This document shows positions 23,911 to 31,762 of a DNA stretch of 64,000 bases, piece by piece (the first letter of the stretch is position 1; every line of letters starts with the position of its first letter). The notes under the pieces are model-generated. The model had not been told where the DNA came from, searched no databases, and saw nothing but the letters and a program-made list of their open reading frames with translations. The stretch spans positions 7,337 through 71,336 of the forward strand of contig JAEORN010000036.1 of the NCBI GenBank assembly GCA_016840825.1. Reading direction: 5' to 3'. The stretch is from Candidatus Thorarchaeota archaeon (GTDB lineage: Archaea > Asgardarchaeota > Thorarchaeia > Thorarchaeales > Thorarchaeaceae). Both the position numbers and the translations under genes were made by a program.

Positions 23911-26106
23911 ATGAAAAGACAACAAACAAAGATTACATTGATTATAATTGCATTGGTCTTAGGCTCACTCATTCCTCTACAGGATATCCATATCTCAAGA
24001 ACGACCATTATTTCCCCAAGAACTGAATTCGATACGGCTCAAGAATACAATATCAGTACATATCTTGACTTCTCAGAGGCAACACTTGATCTGATTCTGA
24101 ATATTCTGGTACGAGAATATGATGGTGGTGTCTTTCGCTCCGGTGATTACAAATGGGAGTTGATTGACTACGCTCCAAGTCTTTCGGATTTCTATTGGGT
24201 CATATCTGGTCTCTCAAAGATGTACTGGGTTTCAGTTGAAGAAGGAGCGGCGAATACAACACTCTCTGTTCTCATAAGTAGAGTGGCACTAAAGATGATT
24301 GAACTTCTCATGGATCCAGATTATCCTGGCTTCGGAGTCAACACATATTCTGTGCTTATGGCCCGAACATCCAAACGAGCAGGTGTTCAAGCATATGCCT
24401 ATGAGGCACTTAGAATTGCAGAATCTGTAAATGGCAGTCTGGATTTCACAGATGCGAAGCAAAGTGCGATTACTTGCCTTACTGATATGTTATATGATTA
24501 TGAGAATGGAGGATTCTACTTTTACACATTGCAGAATGGGTCTATTGATGTACCTGAAGATTTCGATGAGATTTATCCCAATGATGGGAAGAGACTGGAC
24601 CATCTTGCACTAGGAGCAACTGCGTTATTTGATGCTTATGAAGAAACATCAAACACAACTCTATTGACCTTAGCTGAAGAATCCATAGCCTTCATGATGA
24701 GGTACATGGAGCAGAGACTCCAAGGAGTGTATTTCGGTTTGAAGTTAGCTGTCACCGCTAATGGAAGTGATGTGACAGTTTCTGAAGGTCGACGACCCGC
24801 AGAGGTTGTAATATCTGATATTAATGCCATCGCATTACGTGCTCTGCTAAAAGCGTACACGACGACTAGCAATACATCCTATTTGGAGTATGCGCAAGAA
24901 ACCTTCGATGCCATTCTCCAACATAACTGGGATACGCAAGATGGTGGTTGGTTTGCTGAAACACTTAATGGCGAGCCTTTTGACCCTCTTGACGATGAGG
25001 ATGTCAAATACTACAAATACACCGAGATTCAATTTCAGATGTCTGATGCCCTAATGCAGATGTATGAGTTGACAGGTACTACATTCTATGTCAGGATCGT
25101 CATTGATACGATTGAACTAGTCCTGAGTCATCTATGGGATAAGGCTTATGGCGGATTTGTGCAAAACGGGAATCAGGAATGGGCTTCATTCAGTGATGAT
25201 TGGAAAATTCACTTTACTGCTGTACAATGTATGGCAATCTTGGGATTATACAGAATGTGGTCATACGGTCTTCCGATCATATCTTATGTTCGTATAAATC
25301 CTGGATCCCCTCGCCCATCTGATGAGATATTCATATCGTCACTTGTTCAAGATACAGATGGCATCGACTGTGTTTTCATTAATTATACAATTGTACTTGG
25401 TGAAGAAACTACCTCAGGCACGCTTGATCTGGAACCTAATTCCGAAGCTGCAGGTGTATACAATAACACCTTGGGATTCCTGAATGATTCTGCACAGGTA
25501 AGTTTCTACGTCTATGCAAATGATACCACAGGAGTTTCATTTGTTGCAGGATTATACTATTTCGTTGTTCGCGCCGATATCTGGGAACCTGCTATCCTAC
25601 TAAGACAAATATATCCAGAAGAGGTGCGTGCAGGCGATGAAGTGATCCTAGAGTTTGAAACATATGAATTTCCATTGCATAGTGCATTAGTCTCATGTGT
25701 TCTCAACTGGAAGGTCAATGATGCAGCATTCACTGAAGTCAATTTGACCCTCTATGGATTTGAAGAGGATTATCTAATTTGGCGAGTAAATCTGGGCTCT
25801 TTCCAGCCTGGAGATGTTGTTTCATACTATGTTGTTGCTGTTGACGAATCTGGAAATACTGGCATCAGTGCATACTATAGATTGACAATCAAAGACCCTT
25901 CTACAAATATGACACCTATTCAAACGTGGCAGATTGTTGCGATAGTAGGATCCATCTCTCTACCAGGATTTGGATATGCATACATTCGGTCACGCAGGAA
26001 ATACGCAAATGAGCAACAGAGAATCTTGAAGAAGGAAGCTAGGAAACGTGGTAGGCGAGCAAGAGGGAAAGGCCGATCTCGATCGAGGTCACAAGGAGGC
26101 GAGTAA
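23911..26106 (+). CDS. Secreted helical-hairpin (glycosidase-like fold) protein with Ig domains and membrane anchor
   Basis: A 731-residue exported protein: an N-terminal signal helix (~8-25), then about 450 residues with a recurring unit of helices ending in a glycine-aromatic turn (YDGGVF, YENGGFYF, QGVYFG, QDGGWF, YGGFVQ). This periodicity is typical of (alpha/alpha)6 barrels such as six-hairpin glycosidases and AGE-like epimerases, but I cannot identify catalytic residues. Two beta-rich Ig-like stretches (~460-690) and a C-terminal membrane helix with a strongly basic Arg/Lys tail follow. The ccmF ATG abuts its stop, so both are co-transcribed. It may act in cytochrome maturation or on cell-surface glycans; both are guesses. 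Confidence 0.85.
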   Translation: MKRQQTKITLIIIALVLGSLIPLQDIHISRTTIISPRTEFDTAQEYNISTYLDFSEATLDLILNILVREYDGGVFRSGDYKWELIDYAPSLSDFYWVISGLSKMYWVSVEEGAANTTLSVLISRVALKMIELLMDPDYPGFGVNTYSVLMARTSKRAGVQAYAYEALRIAESVNGSLDFTDAKQSAITCLTDMLYDYENGGFYFYTLQNGSIDVPEDFDEIYPNDGKRLDHLALGATALFDAYEETSNTTLLTLAEESIAFMMRYMEQRLQGVYFGLKLAVTANGSDVTVSEGRRPAEVVISDINAIALRALLKAYTTTSNTSYLEYAQETFDAILQHNWDTQDGGWFAETLNGEPFDPLDDEDVKYYKYTEIQFQMSDALMQMYELTGTTFYVRIVIDTIELVLSHLWDKAYGGFVQNGNQEWASFSDDWKIHFTAVQCMAILGLYRMWSYGLPIISYVRINPGSPRPSDEIFISSLVQDTDGIDCVFINYTIVLGEETTSGTLDLEPNSEAAGVYNNTLGFLNDSAQVSFYVYANDTTGVSFVAGLYYFVVRADIWEPAILLRQIYPEEVRAGDEVILEFETYEFPLHSALVSCVLNWKVNDAAFTEVNLTLYGFEEDYLIWRVNLGSFQPGDVVSYYVVAVDESGNTGISAYYRLTIKDPSTNMTPIQTWQIVAIVGSISLPGFGYAYIRSRRKYANEQQRILKKEARKRGRRARGKGRSRSRSQGGE

Positions 26107-28188
26107 ATGGATATAGGAACGATTCTTCTAATCGTCACTGTCCTGATTGGAGTAGTTGACGTTGTAGTGTTACTTGTGGGCCCTCGATTGAGGGATTATG
26201 AAACAATCTCATATCGACTGAGTATCGTGGGTTGGCTAACTTCCGTTGGAGCTGTACTATGGATGTTGGTACTTCTATACACCAATCAGTACCAATACGA
26301 GTATGTGTGGCAGGTCACTTCAAATGATTCTGATTTCTTCCTCAAGCTATCTGGTCTTTGGGCAGGACAATCAGGTTCTTTGTTATTCTGGACTTTTCTC
26401 TCTTTCACACTATACTTCTTCTACCGATTTGTAACAAATGGGTACGAGGATGATGTGGTTGTGTACCGAGCCTCCATTATCATGGTTGTTCAGGCTGTAT
26501 TGATAGCAATCAATGCAATCCTGTCTGATCCCTTCAGATTGGTCCCCGGAACTCCAACTGAGGATGGTCTTGGACTGAATCCCCTTCTCCGTACCTTTTG
26601 GAATGTAATTCATCCTCCCATAGTATTCATTGCATATGCCCTAATACTTGTGCCATTCTCGATTAAGCTAGCAGGATATACTATTCGTTCAGAAGATAGA
26701 AATACAGATCAAATACCAGTGCTCCAATCACTCTCTAGCTATATTACTTTGCTTTCTTGGATCTTCCTGTCGATTGGTATAGTTATAGGAGGGTACTGGG
26801 CGTATATAGTTCTGGGCTGGGGTGGCTATTGGGCATGGGATCCTGTAGAAACAACTTCTCTGATACCTTGGCTCCTATTGACTGGATATTATCATGCAAA
26901 GCCAATATTTCGAAAGAATGATGTGCTTAGAGACTCGTTCCTTGTCTTTGCATACATCACGGTGTTATTTGCTACCTGGGTTACGAGAAGCGGAGTTCTC
27001 AGCTCAGTGCATGGTTTTGAAACGACTATTGTGAGTTGGACAATGATGGCAACTGTTTTGGTGAACTTCATTGTTGCTACCTTACTAACAATTTGGGCTG
27101 GATATCGTGATATTGAAGACGAAGAGGAAACTGAACAGGAGCACGAAGGATTCTCCTTATCGAATTATGTAGATTTCTCCAACTTGCGGAACCTGTCTAT
27201 TAAAATCGCTCTACTCGGACTTCTTGTTATCACCGCAGTATCAGTGATAGGAGTTCTCCTACCTGCTATCCTCAATCTTCAGATTGTGTTGACTGGAGGT
27301 GTGTTGGATGATATGGTTTCAATAGGAGCTGATTTCTTCTGGCTAGGATTCTATGGTGGATCTTTCTTCCTCTTGACATCTGCCTTCTATTGTATGGAAA
27401 CTTCGGCCATCACGACGAAGATTCGAAACATCCTTCTGATCCTTTTAATTGCAGTCGGAGGCATACTTGGACTTGCATCCCTCCAAATGGGATTAGCCCT
27501 CCCTACAAGCTTCTGGGTACCCAATCTACTTGTTCCACTAGCAGTTGGAGCATTAGCCTATATTATTGTAGTCTTTGTTCGAACGATGGCTGGAAAAGAG
27601 AAGGGGGTCTTCACCATGAGGAAGATGGGACGTGTAATGCTTCATCTTGGGATGGTTATGCTTGTACTAGGAGTTCTCATGAGTGAGAATGTCGTGTATG
27701 AATCTAATCTGGGATTCATGGAAAATGATATCGCAGAAGTTGCTGATGGAATCTGGGTTCAAGTCACTCAGATTAATCTCGTGTATTGGCATGGAAACAC
27801 CGACTTTGAGATTCGAGTAACAGTCGCTGTGATAGAAGGCAATAATATCGTTGGTATTGGGATTTCTTCTATCAAAGGGTATCCGCAGTGGGGTTCAGTT
27901 GCACACAATGTGTATCTGCAATCCGGTATACTAAGAGATGTCTTCATAGCAGTGACAGGGTTCACACAAACATTACCAAATGTGTATACAGTATCATTAC
28001 ACATCAAGGTGCTCCCTGTAGTATCCTTTGTTTGGGGTGGATCTTTCTTCATGGTAGCTGCCATGCTTCCTATGGTTGGCATAGAGTTCTCAGGTCTTAG
28101 AAAGGCCATGAAAGGTAAAGAACAAGACCTCTATGGCGACGAAGAAGTCGCATACATCTCGGAAGAATCTCAAGAACCAACTCAATAA
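26107..28188 (+). CDS. ccmF: Cytochrome c heme lyase subunit CcmF
   Basis: A 693-residue polytopic membrane protein of the CcmF/CcsA heme-handling family, which ligates heme delivered by CcmE to apocytochrome cysteines. The tryptophan-rich WWD motif reads GWGGYWAWDPVE near residues 237-248, with conserved histidines in VIHPPIVF and SSVHGFE regions. A large extracytoplasmic domain near the C terminus and a final helix match CcmF. It starts directly after the stop of the secreted helical protein. The rest of the Ccm set (ABCDE) is encoded on the opposite strand 0.9-3.5 kb downstream, so the system is split in two operons. Confidence 0.94.
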   Translation: MDIGTILLIVTVLIGVVDVVVLLVGPRLRDYETISYRLSIVGWLTSVGAVLWMLVLLYTNQYQYEYVWQVTSNDSDFFLKLSGLWAGQSGSLLFWTFLSFTLYFFYRFVTNGYEDDVVVYRASIIMVVQAVLIAINAILSDPFRLVPGTPTEDGLGLNPLLRTFWNVIHPPIVFIAYALILVPFSIKLAGYTIRSEDRNTDQIPVLQSLSSYITLLSWIFLSIGIVIGGYWAYIVLGWGGYWAWDPVETTSLIPWLLLTGYYHAKPIFRKNDVLRDSFLVFAYITVLFATWVTRSGVLSSVHGFETTIVSWTMMATVLVNFIVATLLTIWAGYRDIEDEEETEQEHEGFSLSNYVDFSNLRNLSIKIALLGLLVITAVSVIGVLLPAILNLQIVLTGGVLDDMVSIGADFFWLGFYGGSFFLLTSAFYCMETSAITTKIRNILLILLIAVGGILGLASLQMGLALPTSFWVPNLLVPLAVGALAYIIVVFVRTMAGKEKGVFTMRKMGRVMLHLGMVMLVLGVLMSENVVYESNLGFMENDIAEVADGIWVQVTQINLVYWHGNTDFEIRVTVAVIEGNNIVGIGISSIKGYPQWGSVAHNVYLQSGILRDVFIAVTGFTQTLPNVYTVSLHIKVLPVVSFVWGGSFFMVAAMLPMVGIEFSGLRKAMKGKEQDLYGDEEVAYISEESQEPTQ

Positions 28189-28196
28189 CTGTCTTA

Positions 28197-28235
28197 GGGA
28201 TGATGTTCCTTTTCGGACATCATCCCGATATTTCT
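28197..28235 (+). terminator. Strong hairpin after ccmF
   Basis: A perfect 10-bp stem (GGGATGATGT at 28197-28206 with ACATCATCCC at 28217-28226, 10-nt loop), followed by TTTCTTGTTTATTTT. It lies 9 bp past the ccmF stop and likely ends the secreted-protein/ccmF transcript. Confidence 0.65.
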
Positions 28236-28365
28236 TGTTTATTTTGGAAAGTTGATTACGAATAGCAATTTTCTATCCCAATATTGGTTACATGGTGTAC
28301 AAAAACCTAACATTCAAGTGCAGGTTTGTTTAGCTTTCATGCGTTCATTAAGAAGGTTGAGCTGA

Positions 28366-28989
28366 ATGGTAGATATCCTAGGCATCTCTGGTAGTCCTCG
28401 TTCAGGTGGCAATACAACGATTCTCGTGCAAAGAGCTCTTGATACTGCACAAGATGCAGGTGCGAAGGTTAAGCTCATAGAGCTTGGAGATCGAAGGATT
28501 GAGGTTTGTGATCATCTCGGAAAATGCTATGAGCTTGGAGAGTGCATAATCGAGGACGACCTCAATAATATTGCATTAGCGATGAGGAATTCAGACGGTA
28601 TTATTCTAGGAAGCCCTGCGTACACTGCTTCCGTGCCAGGATTAATGAAGAATCTCTTAGATCGAACAGGGAGGTTTGTGAATCTTAGAGGAAAGGTAGG
28701 TGCTCCATTAGTGGTAGGGCGTCGGTCAGGAATGACCTTAGTAGTCTTAGAATTAATGTTCTTTATGTATGTAAAAGAGATGATTTTAGTAGGAAGTCCC
28801 AACTGGCCGGTTGGCTTTTCTCTACATCCTGGTGATGTGCTGGGTGATACCGAGGCGATGAAGGCAGCTGAACTCGCAGGTGCACGAGTGGTTGAAATGG
28901 CTTTCAAACTCAAAGAAAATCCAGTTTCGTGGAAGGAAGAACTCCCACACGGTGAATATAGACCTGGATTTGGCGATGATTGGAGATAG
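28366..28989 (+). CDS. NADPH-dependent FMN reductase / iron-sulfur flavoprotein-like
   Basis: A 207-residue flavodoxin-fold protein. The FMN phosphate loop reads SGSPRSGGNT at residues ~6-15, and the flavin ring segment SPAYTASVPGLMKNLLDR is present. Iron-sulfur flavoproteins have a compact Cys cluster after the first helix; here the corresponding segment has C-x5-C-x5-C (CDHLGKCYELGEC), an altered spacing, so a [4Fe-4S] cluster is uncertain. It might reduce heme, quinone or thiols, or act as a redox carrier near the Ccm genes. Expression is probably independent, since a terminator precedes it and one follows it. Confidence 0.85.
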   Translation: MVDILGISGSPRSGGNTTILVQRALDTAQDAGAKVKLIELGDRRIEVCDHLGKCYELGECIIEDDLNNIALAMRNSDGIILGSPAYTASVPGLMKNLLDRTGRFVNLRGKVGAPLVVGRRSGMTLVVLELMFFMYVKEMILVGSPNWPVGFSLHPGDVLGDTEAMKAAELAGARVVEMAFKLKENPVSWKEELPHGEYRPGFGDDWR

Positions 28990-29006
28990 ATAGAAAATCC
29001 AAGATT

Positions 29007-29036
29007 GAGTCAAGGTCATGACCTTGACTCGTCTTT
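29007..29036. terminator. Bidirectional hairpin between flavoprotein and ccmE
   Basis: A perfect 24-bp inverted repeat (29007-29030) whose arms read GAGTCAAGGTCA and its complement, followed on the + strand by GTCTTTTT and on the - strand by a T-containing stretch. It lies between the stops of two convergent genes and would serve both. Confidence 0.65.
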
Positions 29037-29038
29037 TT

Positions 29039-29440
29039 CTAAGTTGTTGTAGTTGAATTAGCTTCATATTTGCTAGGACACTGTGCAAGTAATTCCTCTG
29101 CGATAATGAGGCTTGATGATTGAAGCTCACCAATCGCTACAAGGTCCTGATCTTCTTGAAGATTTGGGACTTCACCTGTGACCAGAACGGTAATTGTGTA
29201 TTCATCTCCGTACATCTGGAGGGTAACATTTGTTGAGGTGATTGTCAAAGATCCTGTTACATATTTTCCTTTGACCTGAATCCTTTGATGCATGTAGGCA
29301 TCAGGATTCTGTACAACGGCATCTACACTCAGGTATGGATCTACAAAAAGATTCATCATACTATAAGCAAGGAATCCCACAGATACAACAACAATTACAG
29401 CAATTACTAATGCCTTTGTCTTCTGTTTCATGGAATTCAC
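29039..29440 (-). CDS. ccmE: Cytochrome c maturation protein CcmE, Cys-x3-Tyr type
   Basis: A periplasm-facing heme chaperone of about 133 residues: an N-terminal membrane anchor and an OB-fold domain (FVDPYLSVDAVV, VKGKYVTGSL, VLVTGEVPNL). At the heme-binding site bacterial CcmE usually has His in HxxxY; here it is C-P-S-K-Y (LLAQCPSKYE), the CxxxY variant known from archaea and Desulfovibrio. That variant usually accompanies loss of CcmH. The GTG at 29440 overlaps the ccmD stop; an ATG at 29431 is an alternative start. A Thr-rich end follows the heme site. Confidence 0.92.
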   Translation of the reverse strand: MNSMKQKTKALVIAVIVVVSVGFLAYSMMNLFVDPYLSVDAVVQNPDAYMHQRIQVKGKYVTGSLTITSTNVTLQMYGDEYTITVLVTGEVPNLQEDQDLVAIGELQSSSLIIAEELLAQCPSKYEANSTTTT

Positions 29441-29574
29441 TCCTGGTCTTGTGTTTGGATGAGTCGCTTCACCGTATTTTCTACCTTCATCATTTTCATA
29501 AGAAGATAGAACAGGAAGAGAATAATCCCTCCCCAGAGTATTATTGCGACTGTAAATAATTCTGGTTGTTGCAT
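29437..29574 (-). CDS. ccmD: CcmD-like small membrane protein
   Basis: A 45-codon ORF beginning MQQPELFTVAIILWGG, with one hydrophobic helix (~7-27) followed by a basic, amphipathic end (KMMKVENTVKRL). Size, single helix with charged C-terminal tail, and position exactly between ccmC and ccmE match CcmD, which releases holo-CcmE from CcmABC. Its ATG is 1 bp after the ccmC stop, and its TGA overlaps the ccmE GTG. It is short enough to be missed by automatic annotation. Confidence 0.8.
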   Translation of the reverse strand: MQQPELFTVAIILWGGIILFLFYLLMKMMKVENTVKRLIQTQDQE

Positions 29575-29575
29575 G

Positions 29576-30247
29576 TTACCAACTCCTAGTCATTCGATAT
29601 TCCATAAGCTTCTCTGCAGCTGTGTCAACTCTATAGGTCAAATCAAGTAGTACGAAGTATACAAGTATGATTGCTATCATAGCGACCATCAATGTCATCC
29701 CGTGTTCAAATCCCATTTGCAAACCTCCCGGTGTAATAACAATTGGATGTAGAGTATTCCAAATGTGGATTGACAGATAGCTAAGAACTACTGCTGGGAA
29801 AGCTACAATGCTAAAGATAGAACCATATTGAGCTCTGACTTCTCTATCATTAACAGACGCACGATACACAAGTAGACATGCATAGGCGATCCATAGAATC
29901 AATGTAGTTGTTTCTCGAGGATCCCAATTCCAAGGCACTCCCCAAGTAACATCTGCCCATTGCATTCCACTAAGCAATGTTATCGTGGTGAATAACAAGC
30001 CCAACTTTATGGATGAGCCGCCCAACACATCGTATTTGATATCTTGTTTCCACAGGTACATGACTCCACAGAATAGAGTAATCCCGAAGGCCATGTAGGC
30101 AGTCAACGCAGGTGCTACATGCTGGAAGAAAATCCTGATAGATTCACCTAGTGTTGCTTCTGGAGGTGCATATATCCACGTCATGTAGATGTAGAGTGCA
30201 CCAATTATCGCGGTGACTAGGTACAGGATGATTCGTGGCAGTTTCAC
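29576..30247 (-). CDS. ccmC: Heme exporter/handling protein CcmC
   Basis: A 223-residue membrane protein with six helices. The WWD heme-handling motif reads WGVPWNWDPRET, flanked by conserved histidines in FFQHVAPA and HIWNTLHP. CcmC places heme on CcmE with CcmAB and CcmD. It is the third gene of the ccmABCDE operon, 69 bp after ccmB. Confidence 0.94.
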   Translation of the reverse strand: MKLPRIILYLVTAIIGALYIYMTWIYAPPEATLGESIRIFFQHVAPALTAYMAFGITLFCGVMYLWKQDIKYDVLGGSSIKLGLLFTTITLLSGMQWADVTWGVPWNWDPRETTTLILWIAYACLLVYRASVNDREVRAQYGSIFSIVAFPAVVLSYLSIHIWNTLHPIVITPGGLQMGFEHGMTLMVAMIAIILVYFVLLDLTYRVDTAAEKLMEYRMTRSW

Positions 30248-30316
30248 AGAGTCACTTCCGTTTGAATGTCCAGTTTGTCAAGGCTACAAATATGAAGCTT
30301 TCGCTCAAATATAATT

Positions 30317-30991
30317 TCATGATGTTAACGCATATTGAAAGATAGCTGCTGAAATGGTTACCATTGCTATAAGATGCACAGCTAATAGTTGCAATAAGTA
30401 ACTCAGTGCGATAATTCCAGGTCCTATTACGAGACCTCTCGTCAATTCTACAAGTAATATTAGTGCAGAAGTTGCAGTTGGAAAGTATACAAGAGGGAAA
30501 ATGGTCGCTTTAGATTCTGAAGGCATTGTAAGAGCCGAGGCCATTGAACCTACAGCAGCTAGGTCAAGGGTTCCTATGATGAATGTGGCGAAGAAAAGAG
30601 GATTCGCTATATCGAACGAGAATCCAAACAATACCATCATCATAGGGATGAGAAATACTTCTACAGCTCCCATGATGAAGAAACCATAGATGACTTTTCC
30701 CAAGTACACGGCCCATGCAGGAATAGGAGCTATAGAAATTCCCCTTAAGGTTCCTGTTTCTACTTCTGATAAGAAGACGGGCGCGAATCCAAACATGCCT
30801 GTTAGAAAGATGATGACCCACACCATAGCGCTGCCAATCTCAGGATCAACATCTCCTCCCATACCAAAGGCAAGTGCTAGTACAGCTATTAATGCGAACA
30901 GGAACATTGCGAATACCTCAAAGGGTTTCCTGAACTGTGTGAGAATGTCTTTCTTTGCTATGGTCAGTGCTGCTCCAATTGCTGATGTCAT
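30317..30991 (-). CDS. ccmB: Heme ABC transporter permease CcmB
   Basis: A 224-residue, six-helix permease. The opening KKDILTQFRKPFEVFAMFLF, the SEVETGTLRGISIAP stretch and the GKVIYGF motif follow the CcmB pattern. It would form the membrane partner of CcmA in releasing holo-CcmE. It starts 9 bp after the ccmA stop. Confidence 0.92.
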   Translation of the reverse strand: MTSAIGAALTIAKKDILTQFRKPFEVFAMFLFALIAVLALAFGMGGDVDPEIGSAMVWVIIFLTGMFGFAPVFLSEVETGTLRGISIAPIPAWAVYLGKVIYGFFIMGAVEVFLIPMMMVLFGFSFDIANPLFFATFIIGTLDLAAVGSMASALTMPSESKATIFPLVYFPTATSALILLVELTRGLVIGPGIIALSYLLQLLAVHLIAMVTISAAIFQYALTS

Positions 30992-31000
30992 TTTCTCACC

Positions 31001-31681
31001 TCATAGTTTTCCATCGAATTCAGAGATATCCCCTTGTCCTGCAATCTCTCCTTTCCTTAGAGTGATGAAAGAATCACTGATTTGCCGACCAAGGTTTATG
31101 TTATGCGTTGTTAGAATTGCTGTTTTCTGTTCGCGTGCCTGCATGAGATACTCTGTGAAGATTTCTGTCGATTCAATATCAAGACCTGCATAAGGCTCAT
31201 CAAGAAGCAACAGGTCCGGATTATGCAAGACAGTTCTGATTATATCAAATCTTTTCCGAAGTCCTGTAGAGAGATTCTTTGTGGGCTCATCAAGCCAAGA
31301 ACGAACTCCGAATTGTGAAGAGAGGTCCTCAGCCCTTCCTTCTATCTCGTCAGAATGCATTCCATAAAGCTTGCCAAAGAAGTGTAGATTCTCTCTACCC
31401 GATAGCTCCGGATAGAGAAGAGGTTTGTCACCGATTAGACCAAGTCCCTTTCGAATCTCTAAAGGTGATTCTTCTGGGTCGTATCCAAATACTGTGATTG
31501 AACCTCCATGAGGTCGGAGAAGAGTCGCGATGATTCGCATGAGAGTTGTTTTTCCAGCACCATTAGCCCCGAAGAGTGCGTGTATGCCTCCAGCATTTAT
31601 CTCAAAAGAGATTTTCTTGAGCGCTACACGATACCCGTATCGTCGAGTGAGATATTTGGCTTCAACAACTGTTCCGCTCAT
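31001..31681 (-). CDS. ccmA: ABC transporter ATPase CcmA
   Basis: A 226-residue ABC ATPase from an ATG at 31681 with GGTGAT upstream; a TTG at 31717 would add 12 residues. Walker A is GANGAGKTT, the signature is LSTGLRKRFD (a variant of LSGGQ), and Walker B is LLLLDEPYAGLD followed by the H-loop TTHN. With CcmB it powers release of heme-loaded CcmE from CcmC. First gene of the ccm operon, with a possible promoter in the 80 bp upstream. Confidence 0.93.
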   Translation of the reverse strand: MSGTVVEAKYLTRRYGYRVALKKISFEINAGGIHALFGANGAGKTTLMRIIATLLRPHGGSITVFGYDPEESPLEIRKGLGLIGDKPLLYPELSGRENLHFFGKLYGMHSDEIEGRAEDLSSQFGVRSWLDEPTKNLSTGLRKRFDIIRTVLHNPDLLLLDEPYAGLDIESTEIFTEYLMQAREQKTAILTTHNINLGRQISDSFITLRKGEIAGQGDISEFDGKL

Positions 31682-31738
31682 ACTATCACCTAGTGGTCGA
31701 AGTGAATTGTCTATCAAGTCTTCTTTTTAGTGTGACGG

Positions 31739-31757
31739 GTGGCCTCAGAGAGGCCAC
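31739..31757 (-). terminator. Hairpin between GlcD-like gene and ccmA
   Basis: A perfect 7-bp stem (GTGGCCT at 31739-31745, AGGCCAC at 31751-31757, 5-nt loop) just past the stop of the GlcD-like gene and upstream of ccmA on the same strand. No clear T-run follows on the - strand, so it may be a weak terminator or a processing site. Confidence 0.4.
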
Positions 31758-31762
31758 TTACA

